Shown: in pieces, positions 9,801 through 20,289 of the stretch | How positions within the stretch are numbered: the first letter of the stretch is position 1 | Layout of the letters: each line of letters begins with the position of its first letter | NCBI GenBank assembly: GCA_050247435.1 | Contig: JBFWUF010000007.1 | Location: forward strand, 1-64,000 | DNA from: JAJVID01 sp050247435 | Lineage (GTDB): Bacteria > Acidobacteriota > Blastocatellia > RBC074 | Direction: 5' to 3' | DNA length: 64,000 nucleotides | Program-made: the position numbers and the translations under genes | The notes under the pieces: generated by a model | The model's database searches: none | What the model saw: only the letters and a program-made list of their open reading frames with translations | Told to the model about the DNA's origin: nothing

Positions 9801-10425
9801 GCGTGACATCGAGCAGCACGGCTAAATTTTCGGGCTGCGTTCCCAGAATCTTTTCGAGCAAGGCTTGAGCTTTGGCGTCGCTGGTTTCGGCGCCCTGCCG
9901 TTCGGTCTCCTGCGCCAGAGCGTAGAGAGCGCGCAGATTTTTCGGATCAAGCTCGACGGCTTTTTTCAGGTGGGCTGTGGCTTCGGGCAATTTGCCGCGA
10001 CGGCTTTCGATCAGGCCGAGCAGGGCTTCAATCTGGCTGTTGTCGGGCGCGAGCGTTCGGGCCTTCTCGACTTTTTCATAGGCCGTGTCGAACTCCTGCT
10101 GGCGCACGGCGAGCAGTCCCAGGTTGGCCCAGCTCGCAGGCTCGCCGTGCGCGATCTCCGTGGCGCGCGTCAGCTTCTCTTTCGCGCGCACGTCTTCGCC
10201 GGTCTGCAATCCGGCCAGACCGACATAAAACGCCGAGACCAGTTCACGGTATTCCTTCGAGCCGGGTTCGGGCAATCCGGCGTTGCGCGTGCAGGCGTTG
10301 AAAGTGAGAAGAAGAGAGATAACGGAGATAACGGAGATAACGGAACAGACGGAATTTTTCAAACCGGTTCCAGGTCTTCTTCCGTTTGTTCCGTTATCTC
10401 TCTTCGCGATCTTGAAAGGATTCAT
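6883..10425 (-). CDS. giant TPR + FG-GAP/VCBS + ASPIC-UnbV lipoprotein
   Basis: The predicted protein is 1180 aa. Residues 1-45 form a signal ending at Cys45 (LTFNAC, a slightly atypical lipobox). TPR-type helices follow at about 55-240. FG-GAP blades with Ca-binding loops lie at about 370-660 (for example DYDYDFKVDLFM, DIDLDGDLDIVLG, DFDNNGALDVV and DLTGDGRVDLLAF), an ASPIC/UnbV domain lies near 670-745, and a long C-terminal part of unknown fold contains KIWRLPPSSAELRYRGFSKF. The start overlaps the stop of the selenoprotein gene (ATGA) and has no Shine-Dalgarno, so it should depend on translational coupling. Residues 8-39 are encoded by a palindromic repeat element (10311-10405), including the hydrophobic ISV repeats of the signal peptide. 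The function is unknown; it is probably surface exposed and may scaffold the module. Confidence 0.88.
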   Translation of the reverse strand: MNPFKIAKRDNGTNGRRPGTGLKNSVCSVISVISVISLLLTFNACTRNAGLPEPGSKEYRELVSAFYVGLAGLQTGEDVRAKEKLTRATEIAHGEPASWANLGLLAVRQQEFDTAYEKVEKARTLAPDNSQIEALLGLIESRRGKLPEATAHLKKAVELDPKNLRALYALAQETERQGAETSDAKAQALLEKILGTQPENLAVLLDVTRLAAKRGDGETLKKTVAKLAEKSSSWPDEAKQQMAALQQAASGANPRSAAPQVAFLRNVLARVPDYRQSLNAVKTPAEFVGEPFLKFIKLPNPSSEPAPPDEAISFTAEPVNAGTGTWDWLGVVSLDGEGAPTIITAKGSEARVGNVTLSFPRAYDLGPSPAGIVCLDYDYDFKVDLFMAGGSGLKLYRQESRDKFTDVTLKMGLPMGVITEEYYGAWAADIDLDGDLDIVLGASEGQPLALRNNGDGTFKELRPFAGAERLRDFVYADLDSDGDPDAALLDDNFKVKVFSNERLGVFRERPLPGGIESVSKIGVADINSDSVLDLLLLSRSYAAPNYRFMLKRLSDERDGEGWEIDEMFGPQLEGELFPPNSNSGSLLICDFDNNGALDVVTDNLLWLNGSPGKNPRRIAPGNLFATAAADLTGDGRVDLLAFTPELQPMRLVNRGAKNYHHQTIRTRAAKATGDQRISSFGIGGEIEIRSGLLTQKQVITSPVLHFGLGENTQTDVARIVWPNGSVQAEFELKADQSVLAEQRLKGSCPMLFAWDGKQISYVKDTAPWSPALGLRINAQVVAGIYQTEEWFKIPGGKIAPRADSSGSFYDLRVTAELWETFYIDHYSLMVVDHPQGTEVFADERMAVPPPPLKLYATNATKPFASAKDDLGQDLSAVVRDLDQKYLDTFGKGRYQGVTRDHWVELELPADAPSGKQLYLIGHGFLHPTDGSINVAYGQTGYPPPQGLSIETIDAQGKWAIAKSGLGFPAGKLKTVVLDLNNIFRSGAPRKLRLRTSMEIYWDKLEWAEVLPETTLKIWRLPPSSAELRYRGFSKFTQANDSSPELPNYNRLEGTAQKWRDLIGYYTRHGEVGELLKKIDDRMVIVNAGDEIRLKFVALPPPPAGWTRDYVMVGDGWIKDGDLNSTFSKTVLPLPYHGMKDYNAAPGMLEDDPAYKRHPQDWQTYHTRYITPEFFLKALRQ
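10311..10405. repeat. palindromic element with tandem 9-bp units (family D), copy 1, inside a coding region
   Basis: The left arm (10311-10354) reads gaagagagataacgga, then two further gataacgga units, then acagacggaa. The right arm (10380-10405) is its inverted match with fewer units. A 25-nt loop separates them. The core ACGGAACA-ACGGAA is shared with the elements at 40848-40995 and 44592-44738. The element is translated as residues 8-39 of the TPR/FG-GAP lipoprotein. Confidence 0.88.
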
Positions 10426-11006
10426 TCAGGCGGATACCAGTCTTCTCTCTTGCCGCGACCAACGCCCAGAGCGTCGGCTACGCGGTTGATGTAGTTGAAC
10501 CAGGATGCGATTAAAGTGATTTGCAGGATTGCGGTGTCGTCAAAACCGACCGCGCGCAATTTATCATGATCCTGCGGCGCAAGGCGAGTCGCGTCCCTGG
10601 TCAACTGCGCGACATAATCGAGCATCACGCGATCCTGCTGGCTGATCGGCGCATTCGCGTAATCCTCGCGCAGACTGGCTATCATTTTTTCGTCCAACGT
10701 CACCCTACGCAGAAACTCTGCGTGCGATTCCAGTCAGTAAAAACAACGGTTCACGACCGAAACCATCGTCGCGATCATCTCGTGCTGCGCGCGGCTCAAC
10801 GGCAATTCAGGCGACATCATCGCGCCGAAAGCGCCGAAGATGTGATAGAGCGCATCGGGCATCAGCGTATGCGACGTGACGATGCTGTCACCGCCGGGCG
10901 CGACCGGCGTCGCGTATTCAATCGGATACATCGCGCGCTGCGCTTCCATCATTTGCCGCAGTTTCTCGTCGGCGTCTTCCATCGGAATCGTGCGAATCCA
11001 GGTCAT
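10422..11006 (-). CDS. AhpD-like peroxidase-related selenoprotein (UGA read as selenocysteine)
   Basis: Two adjacent in-frame open frames (90 and about 93 aa) are separated by a single UGA at 10734-10736 and by ten sense codons with no other stop. Read through, they give one 194-aa AhpD/carboxymuconolactone-decarboxylase-like protein, the normal length of the peroxidase-related family. The UGA falls exactly on the second cysteine of the CxxCxxxH redox motif, giving C-F-Y-U-L-E-S-H. Conserved flanks are intact: SRAQHEMIATMVSVVNRC before it; LDYVAQLTRD and WFNYINRVADALGV after it. A hairpin suited to a bacterial SECIS starts 10 nt after the UGA. The ATG overlaps the MFS stop (ATGA) and the final UGA overlaps the next start (ATGA), so the gene is in the middle of an operon. 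The alternative is a nonsense mutation or base error at a Cys codon. No sel genes are visible in the window. Confidence 0.87.
10707..10736 (-). promoter_or_regulatory. putative bacterial SECIS element with its UGA
   Basis: On the minus strand the UGA (10736-10734) is followed by 10 nt, then a perfect 7-bp stem ACGCAGA/TCTGCGT (10723-10717 with 10713-10707) closed by the tri-loop GTT. The apical loop begins 17 nt after the UGA and its first base is G. These match the known bacterial SECIS rules: 16-37 nt from UGA to loop, a small loop, and a G in the first two loop positions. It would recruit SelB with Sec-tRNA. Confidence 0.8.
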
Positions 11007-12265
11007 TGTTTGTTCTCCTGTTTGAAAACCGGATAGGAGCCGAGCCGAAGCATCATCAACGCCGCCACCAGCGTAGCAATGCCGCAGAGCAGCAACACCA
11101 GTTTGTAAGAACCAGTGCGATCATATCCCTCGCCCATCAGCACAGGCCCCAGCGCGCCGCCCAGCGGCACGGTGATGAACAGGTAGCTGTAGATTTCGCC
11201 GAACGACCGCAGCCCGAAATAGCGGCTGACCAGATACGGAATTGTCGCCGATTCCGCGCCATAGCCGAAGCCGATGAGCATCGCCGCGATGTACGCGCCG
11301 GTTCCCGTCGCTCCGGCGAAAAGCAGAAAGATGCCGGCGGCGACGATGCTGAAAGCCAATGTCGGCACGCGGTCAGCGGGCAGCAGGTCTAGCAGATAAC
11401 CTGTTCCCAACCGCCCGATCATCCCCGCGACGCCGAGCAATGACGCCGCGAAGGCGGCGCTCGCCGGAGTCATCCCGCGATCCGTCAGCATCGGGACAAG
11501 ATGAATCATGCAGGCCTGAATGCTGGCATAGATGATGAAGAATGCGCTGAGCAAAAGCCATAGCAAACCGCCGCGCAAAGCTTCACCGCGCGTCAACCCA
11601 TCCAATTGCGCGCCCGTGTCGCTCTTCTCGGAAACGCGAGCAGGCTTTGCAGGCTCTTTGAGCAGCAGCAACATCAACGGAACTGCGATCAATAAAACCG
11701 CTCCGCCGGAGATCGCGTAAGCATTCCGCCAGCCGAATTGATCCATCAATGTCTGCGTCGCCGAGGGCCAGATGACGCCGCCAACCGCCGTGCCGCACAT
11801 CGCAAACCCCAGCGCCAGTCCGCGACGATCAGTGAACCAGCGTGAGATCAGGCTCGAATGAGGCACCGCCGATGTGCCGGGGCCGACCAAACCGAGCAGT
11901 AGGAAGACCGCGTACAAATGCCAAAGCTGCGGCGTCAGCAACGACAACGAAGCGTACAGCGCGCCGAATATCGTCGTGCAGACTAGAATCGGGCCGCGCG
12001 CGCCGAACCGATCGGTCAACCACCCGGTCAGCGGCATCGTCAACATCGCCGTCAGCGTCGCCAGCGTGAAGCCCAGCGACACCTGTCCGCGCGACCAGCC
12101 GAACTGATCGCACAGCGTCGTCAGCATCACGCCGAACGCGTTGACCAGCAGCGATCCGAAATGCAGAAACAACCCGACGGAGGAGGCCGCGACCACCAGC
12201 CACGCCGAACGCCGTTTCGCCGTTTCCGTTGTTGTTCCCGCCAAAAGTGTTTCGACTGTTTGCAT
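11003..12265 (-). CDS. MFS transporter, oxalate/monocarboxylate-type
   Basis: The 420-aa protein has about twelve transmembrane helices. The loop 2-3 signature GWLTDRFGARGPIL is present, as is DRRGLALGFAMCGTAVGG after helix 5. The layout with two six-helix halves joined by a charged loop (EKSDTGAQLDGLTRGEALR) is like the monocarboxylate or oxalate/formate antiporter group. The substrate cannot be deduced. It overlaps the selenoprotein gene by 4 nt (ATGA) and appears to be the first gene of the redox operon. The 119 nt upstream hold a palindromic repeat rather than an evident promoter. Confidence 0.85.
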   Translation of the reverse strand: MQTVETLLAGTTTETAKRRSAWLVVAASSVGLFLHFGSLLVNAFGVMLTTLCDQFGWSRGQVSLGFTLATLTAMLTMPLTGWLTDRFGARGPILVCTTIFGALYASLSLLTPQLWHLYAVFLLLGLVGPGTSAVPHSSLISRWFTDRRGLALGFAMCGTAVGGVIWPSATQTLMDQFGWRNAYAISGGAVLLIAVPLMLLLLKEPAKPARVSEKSDTGAQLDGLTRGEALRGGLLWLLLSAFFIIYASIQACMIHLVPMLTDRGMTPASAAFAASLLGVAGMIGRLGTGYLLDLLPADRVPTLAFSIVAAGIFLLFAGATGTGAYIAAMLIGFGYGAESATIPYLVSRYFGLRSFGEIYSYLFITVPLGGALGPVLMGEGYDRTGSYKLVLLLCGIATLVAALMMLRLGSYPVFKQENKQ

Positions 12266-12283
12266 GAGGATTCAGAAATCAAG

Positions 12284-12372
12284 CACAAAGACTCAAAGGC
12301 TCAAAGGCTCAAAGAACAGTTTGGACTGACCGCCAACTCTTCTTTGATCCTTTGTCCCTTTGATCCTTTGTG
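12284..12372. repeat. palindromic element with tandem-unit arms (family C)
   Basis: Arms of 33 nt (12284-12316 and 12340-12372) are inverted repeats matching at 28 of 33 positions around a 23-nt loop. The left arm is CACAAAG followed by three units of the type CTCAAAGG; the right arm carries TTTGATCC units. It fills the gap between the receptor gene stop (12385) and the MFS start (12265). Confidence 0.88.
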
Positions 12373-12384
12373 TTTTCCCTTTAT

Positions 12385-15387
<3,003 letters not shown>

Positions 15388-15828
15388 AATTTGGAGGACT
15401 CCTTTGTGATAGGGATAGACGAGCGACAAGAAAAACCTTGTCAGAATTTCTTCCCAGCAAAGCTTGTGACCTGGAACCCCTCTGGCGGGGGCTATGGTTG
15501 AATTTGAATGATGAAGATAAAGTTGGTCAGTGGGCGACAAGCAATCTCCTGGCCGAAACCATTGCCCCCCGTTGCCGACTTCGCCAAACCGTTCAGGAAA
15601 GAAGGGTAATTTTTTTCCGGCAGCGATACGGCTTTCTTGCCTGCGGCCAACATGGTGGCGATATATCACGAAAATGGCGGCATACCGCGAAAGTGGCGGC
15701 ATATCGCTCACCCGCTCGGCATATCGCGAGCGCGTAATCAATCTCATAATCCACGACGATTGAATCATTTCGCGAAGTCGAGTATTTTTGCGCCGAAACT
15801 ACATCAATCCGCGCCTCTTTCTTCTACG
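15388..15828. other. divergent intergenic region, receptor gene versus flavoprotein-activator gene
   Basis: These 441 bp separate two divergent genes. The only clear structure is the set of direct repeats at 15656-15730. I find no convincing -35/-10 pair and no sigma54 promoter with correct GG-N10-GC spacing. Confidence 0.6.
15656..15730 (+). promoter_or_regulatory. tandem 19-bp direct repeats, candidate activator binding sites
   Basis: Copies begin at 15656, 15675 and 15694, with a degenerate fourth at 15715. The shared core is GGCGGCATAtCGCG, followed by AAA in the first two. The 19-bp period is close to two helical turns. The last copy contains a small palindrome (CGCGAGCG region). Their position between an NtrC-like activator gene and its divergent neighbour suggests enhancer sites for that activator. 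Confidence 0.5.
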
Positions 15829-18468
15829 ATGAAAAGCGATTTCGACCTTGCCATTATCGGCTCAGGATTTTCCGGTTCGCTGTTGGCGATGATCGCGCGG
15901 CGCGCGGGACGGTCTGTTATTCTTCTCGATCGCGGCGCGCATCCTCGCTTCGCCATCGGCGAGGCGACCTCGCCGTTAATGAACCTGATTATCGAGCAAC
16001 TCGCCCGCCGCTACGACTTGCCGCGCCTGAAACCGTTGACCACGTGGGGCGAGTGGCAGCGAACTTATCCGCAACTGGTCGGCGGTCTTAAACGCGGTTC
16101 CACCTATTTCAAGCACGAATCGGGCGCGCGCTACAGGACGGCGCCGGATCATTCAAATCAACTGCTCGTCTCCGCCTGCCCGAATGATGAAGCCGCCGAC
16201 ACGCACTGGCTGCGCTCCGATGTGGATTATTTTCTGTTGCAGGAAGCCATCGGCTGCGGCGCGGAATATCTCGATCAGACGGAACTGCATTCCATCGAAC
16301 TGTGGAACGGCGCCGGAGCGAGGCTGCGGGGCGTGCGGCGAGGACAAGCAGTGCAGTTGCGGGCGCGGCTGATTGTGGACGCCAGCGGCCCGCGCGGGTT
16401 CTTGAGCCGCGCGCTAGGTCTTGCCGAAAGGCGGTTTGAAGGTTTTCCTGCGACGCAGGCGCTCTATTCGCACTTCATCGGAGTCCATCGCTGTGACGCA
16501 ATGCCCGATTACGAAGTTGACAGCGCCCCACCATACCCAATGGATGACGCCGCTGTGCATCACGTTTTCGACGGCGGATGGATGTGGGCGTTGCGTTTCA
16601 ACAACGGCGTGACCAGCGCGGGGATCGCTGTCACGGATGAGTTGGCAAGAGAGTTGAAACTCTCGGAAGGCGAAGCCGCGTGGCGGCGATTTCTCGCGCG
16701 CTTCCCCTCCATCGCTTCGCAGTTCGCTGGCGCGCGGGCGATTCGCGAATTCACCTGGTCGCCGCATCTGACTTATCGTTCGGAAATAGCTGCCGGAGAA
16801 GGCTGGGCGATGCTGCCATCGGCGGCGTCATTCGTGGATCCGCTCTTCGGCGCCGGGATGGCAATGACGACGCTCGGTGTTGAGAGACTAGGCCGTTTGC
16901 TGGAAGAGAATCCCGGAGACTGTGAACTCAATGAACGGCTGCATGAATATGGCCGCACGACGCTGATGGAAGCCGATCACCTTGCGGATTTCATCGCGGG
17001 CTGCTATGAGGCGTTCCCGCAGTTCGAACTCTTCACATCTCTTTCAATGGCCTACTTTGCGGCTGCCAGCTACTGCGAAATGGCTCGTAGACTTGGGCGC
17101 AACCACCTGGCGCAGCGTTTCCTGGCAGTGGATCACCCGGCCTTTGCAAACGCGCCCGGAAGACTGAGTCAAATATTGCGGAGCGACGATGGCTTCGACT
17201 CAATCCTCTTCGCCGCCCAGGTGAAACAGAAGATTGATTGTCTGAATGTGGCCGGACTGTGCGATCAGCGCAAACAAAACTGGTACGACGTTGATCTGGA
17301 AGACGTGATCAATTGCGCGGAGAAATTGGAAGTGACTTCCGAAGAGATGCGAAGATTTTTGCAAACCGCAAGCTGGGCGCAAACCGCCGTCAATCTTCAG
17401 CAGTACCGCCCGAAGCGGCGCGCGCATCAGGCAATCCGGTTGTTCACTTACCAGGATTATCTCCCGGATGATCCTGAACCGGCGGGTGAGTTGATCGGAG
17501 CCAGTCCGGCATTCCAGCAAATGCTGGAAGACGCGTTGAACGTCGCTCCAACCGACGCGACCGTTATGCTGTGCGGAGAGACAGGGACAGGCAAGGAGTT
17601 GCTCGCGTATGCGATTCACCAACAAAGCTTGCGCCGCCATGGCCCCTTCGTCATCGTTAATTGCGCGGCGCTTCCACTGTCATTGATTGAGAGCGAGTTG
17701 TTCGGTTACGAAAAGGGCGCTTTCACTGGCGCGCAACTACGCAAGCCAGGGCGATTCGAGTTGGCTGACGGAGGCACGATCTTTCTGGATGAGATCGGTG
17801 AGGCGCCGCTGGAGATACAGGGACGGTTTCTTCGCGTGTTGCAGACCGGCGTTTTCGAGCGGTTGGGCAGCACGAAAAGCGTCCGCGTTAAGGTACGCAT
17901 CATCGCCGCGACCAATCAACCGCTAGAGCAGTTGGTCAACGAGCAAAAATTCCGCGCCGATCTTTTTTACCGTCTCAATGTCTTTCCAATTACGCTGCCA
18001 CCGCTTCGCCAGCGACCAACCGACATTCCATTGCTCACGCGACACTTCGTTGACAAGTACAACGCGCGGTTCAAACGTTCGATCACCTCGATCAGCCAAC
18101 AGTCGCTCCACGCGCTCGTACAGCACCATTGGCCCGGTAATGTTCGAGAGTTGGAACATCTAGTGGAGCGCGCCGTCCTGTCTGCTGATGGCCCCATTTT
18201 GCAAATTGCTCCGCCCGCGGCCCGCGTCGAACCTGGTACCAATGACAAACTGTCAGAGGCTTTGACTACCGTGCCCGGTAACGGCGCGGCGCGGCTGGCC
18301 TCGCTGACAGAAAACGAACAGGCCCACATTCGAATGGTGTTGCGCCATACTGGCGGTCGAATTTCCGGGCCTCAGGGAGCCGCAATCATTCTCGGCGTTC
18401 CGCCCTCCACGCTTCGCAGCCGAATCAAGAAGTTGGGATTAAAAATCCGCCTGGACGATCCACAGTAA
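15829..18468 (+). CDS. fusion: halogenase-like FAD monooxygenase + NtrC-type sigma54 activator
   Basis: One uninterrupted 879-aa protein from ATG 15829. Residues 1 to about 450 are a Rossmann flavoprotein of the tryptophan-halogenase/geranylgeranyl-reductase type: GSGFSG at 11-16, GEATSPLMN, IVDASGPRGFLSRALG and GWMWALRF, with FVDPLFGAGMAM for FAD. The halogenase WxWxIP motif is not exact. Residues about 555-790 are a complete AAA+ sigma54-interaction domain with Walker A GETGTGKE, the sigma54 loop GAFTGA near 630, Walker B GGTIFLDEIGE and HWPGNVRELEHLVERA. A Fis-type HTH closes the protein (GAAIILGVPPSTLRSRIKKLG). The flavin part sits where an NtrC receiver would be, which suggests redox or ligand sensing; or it may be a bifunctional enzyme-regulator. 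A strong terminator follows. Confidence 0.88.
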   Translation: MKSDFDLAIIGSGFSGSLLAMIARRAGRSVILLDRGAHPRFAIGEATSPLMNLIIEQLARRYDLPRLKPLTTWGEWQRTYPQLVGGLKRGSTYFKHESGARYRTAPDHSNQLLVSACPNDEAADTHWLRSDVDYFLLQEAIGCGAEYLDQTELHSIELWNGAGARLRGVRRGQAVQLRARLIVDASGPRGFLSRALGLAERRFEGFPATQALYSHFIGVHRCDAMPDYEVDSAPPYPMDDAAVHHVFDGGWMWALRFNNGVTSAGIAVTDELARELKLSEGEAAWRRFLARFPSIASQFAGARAIREFTWSPHLTYRSEIAAGEGWAMLPSAASFVDPLFGAGMAMTTLGVERLGRLLEENPGDCELNERLHEYGRTTLMEADHLADFIAGCYEAFPQFELFTSLSMAYFAAASYCEMARRLGRNHLAQRFLAVDHPAFANAPGRLSQILRSDDGFDSILFAAQVKQKIDCLNVAGLCDQRKQNWYDVDLEDVINCAEKLEVTSEEMRRFLQTASWAQTAVNLQQYRPKRRAHQAIRLFTYQDYLPDDPEPAGELIGASPAFQQMLEDALNVAPTDATVMLCGETGTGKELLAYAIHQQSLRRHGPFVIVNCAALPLSLIESELFGYEKGAFTGAQLRKPGRFELADGGTIFLDEIGEAPLEIQGRFLRVLQTGVFERLGSTKSVRVKVRIIAATNQPLEQLVNEQKFRADLFYRLNVFPITLPPLRQRPTDIPLLTRHFVDKYNARFKRSITSISQQSLHALVQHHWPGNVRELEHLVERAVLSADGPILQIAPPAARVEPGTNDKLSEALTTVPGNGAARLASLTENEQAHIRMVLRHTGGRISGPQGAAIILGVPPSTLRSRIKKLGLKIRLDDPQ

Positions 18469-18520
18469 AACATTAAAGGGCGAGCGCGGGAAAATTTCCC
18501 CGCGCTCGCCCTTTAATGTT
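18469..18520. terminator. bidirectional rho-independent terminator
   Basis: A perfect 22-bp inverted repeat (18469-18490 with 18499-18520) has an 8-nt loop and a T-run on the plus side, with A-rich sequence on the left giving a short U-tract the other way. It lies between convergent genes ending at 18468 and 18540. Confidence 0.92.
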
Positions 18521-18539
18521 TTTACGCCGTTGCGCAAAA

Positions 18540-19892
18540 TCAATTTTTCATGTTGCCCACTTCTTTTTCCAGGGGGATTTCGGAGCCAGCGGCAGCCGCG
18601 GGCGCGCTAAAACGGTCTCTGAAGAAACGAGGAGAGATGGCAGAGTAGATTCTGCCGGCGATCTCAGCGGCGCGTCTGCCCGCCTCGGTGGAGCCGGTCG
18701 TGATGACCGTCACCACGAGCCTGGGGTTATCAGCGCTTGAAAACGAAGTGAAAAGCCCCAGTCTGTCGCGGTTGCCTGTACAGGTGCCGGTTTTGCCGGC
18801 GACCTGGCCAAGCGGATTATAAGCAAGTTTGGCAGTGCCGTAATTAACCGCGCCCATCATTCCCGACAGCACTCTCATCCGGTCTTCGGGCGACATCACT
18901 ATTCTGCGCTTCAACTCAGGAGTGAAGTTTTGGGCGTCCTCAACAGTGCGCGCCACACGCGGAGTGTAGAGGTTTCCGCCGTTGGCGATTGCGCTGGTAA
19001 AGGCCGCGAGTTGAATCGCGGTCACGCCGAATCCGTCGCCATGACTGGACATATGCCCGGTCTCCTGCTCTCCCTCGTCGGGCAGGAATCCGTCGCTCTC
19101 ACCTGCATAGTTGACCCCGGTCTTCGAGCCGAAACCGAAATCCTTAGCGTATTGCATGACGCGGTCATAGCCCAGCATCCTTCCTAAAACCTGAAAGACA
19201 GGATTGTTTGATCGGGCCATCGCGTCAGTCAGGTTCATACTTGCGCGGGTCGAAATCCGGACATCCTGGTTTGGATCGAAGACGCCTTCGTGCAAGGCTG
19301 CCAATCCGACGATCATTTTGACGGTCGAGCAGGGCTTGACCGGCGAGCCGAGCGCCATCTGTTGATTGACCACACTGTAAATGCGTCCGTTGCTCGGATC
19401 CATTACGACTACTGTTCCCGACCGCCCTTGCAGAGCGTTCACGGCGGCGGCGCGAATCTCCGGATCCTCTCCGTCGGTGTTATCTTTCAGGATATTGCTC
19501 GCCGCGATATTGCGAAGCGCGGAGTCGCGGGCTCGAATCGCCCGCAATCTAGCCAGGTAACGCGCGCGGGATCGGCGGCGGCGGGACGAGCGGGAAGACG
19601 CCAGAGCGCGACGTTCGGCGCGCGTCAACTTGCCGCGCTTACGCAGCAAAGCCTGTTTTGAACCAGCCTGCGACTCTCCGCTGCGACGGCGCGAACTTTT
19701 TCTGGCGACAGTCTTGCCGGAACTACTTTTGGATTTACCACGCTTTGCTACCGCCTTTCCCTTTTTGGCTTTTGACGGCGATGATTTTTTGCGCTGTTGG
19801 GCATGCGCGGTAATGCCAACAGACGCTCCCACGAAAATTGTGAGGAGGATAAAGAGCAAGGGCGTCATAAAGACGCGGTGTTGCTTCCTCAT
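18540..19892 (-). CDS. exported penicillin-binding transpeptidase domain protein
   Basis: The 450-aa protein has a signal or anchor helix (FMTPLLFILLTIFVGASVGI). A very basic, Lys/Arg/Ser-rich low-complexity region follows at about 32-125, then a transpeptidase domain with all three active-site motifs: STVK (SxxK), SNN (SxN) and KTG in GKTGTCTG. It resembles class B PBP catalytic domains (FtsI/PBP2) but lacks their N-terminal dimerisation domain, so it is shorter than these. The basic region may bind the anionic wall or DNA by charge; this is inference. It should cross-link peptidoglycan or act as a beta-lactam target. Start at ATG 19892 after AAGGG. It is convergent with the flavoprotein-activator gene. 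Confidence 0.88.
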   Translation of the reverse strand: MRKQHRVFMTPLLFILLTIFVGASVGITAHAQQRKKSSPSKAKKGKAVAKRGKSKSSSGKTVARKSSRRRSGESQAGSKQALLRKRGKLTRAERRALASSRSSRRRRSRARYLARLRAIRARDSALRNIAASNILKDNTDGEDPEIRAAAVNALQGRSGTVVVMDPSNGRIYSVVNQQMALGSPVKPCSTVKMIVGLAALHEGVFDPNQDVRISTRASMNLTDAMARSNNPVFQVLGRMLGYDRVMQYAKDFGFGSKTGVNYAGESDGFLPDEGEQETGHMSSHGDGFGVTAIQLAAFTSAIANGGNLYTPRVARTVEDAQNFTPELKRRIVMSPEDRMRVLSGMMGAVNYGTAKLAYNPLGQVAGKTGTCTGNRDRLGLFTSFSSADNPRLVVTVITTGSTEAGRRAAEIAGRIYSAISPRFFRDRFSAPAAAAGSEIPLEKEVGNMKN

Positions 19893-20289
19893 GTTTCAAT
19901 CCCTTTCTTGGCCCGAATTGTTTTAATGTCTTGAAAAGGTCTCGGCGTCGTCAACCCATTCTTAGCGGGCGTATGGGGCAACTAGCGGCAATGCTTCAAA
20001 AGCGCTAGAGCCTGTCAAAAGACCTCCGTGAGTGAATGGCAAGCTTGAATCAAATTTCTCGGCTTGCTTATGCGCAATGCCGGGGGTTGACGCACGACGG
20101 GAGTCTAGCAAAACTCCCTGGTCGTAACAACCATAAGTTTGCGACGCTATAAAGTTTGCGGCGTTTTAACGTAGTTATGCGCCTCGGTGGAGAGACTTTC
20201 TTAACCAGTGGCTTAACCAGGACGCCGGTGTGTTATGCTTAGCCGTCACCTCCACAAGGCTCATAAATATTTCGACGCGAGGCTTTAGC
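19893..20289. other. intergenic region upstream of cdaA
   Basis: About 400 bp between divergent genes. It contains a 12-bp direct repeat AAGTTTGCGRCG at 20135-20146 and 20152-20163 (17-bp period) flanking TATAAA, and a second direct repeat CTTAACCAG twice near 20200-20222. These could be regulator sites for the cdaA operon, but no certain promoter is seen. Confidence 0.4.

Noticed and set aside
10422..10703. A separate GTG-started gene for the second half of the AhpD-like protein
   Set aside because: It lacks the CxxC motif and N-terminal half of the family; the frame is continuous with the upstream part across one UGA, and a SECIS-like hairpin explains the UGA.
15656..15710. sigma54 -24/-12 promoter in the direct repeats
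   Set aside because: The nearest match is TGG-N9-GC, one base short of the required GG-N10-GC spacing.
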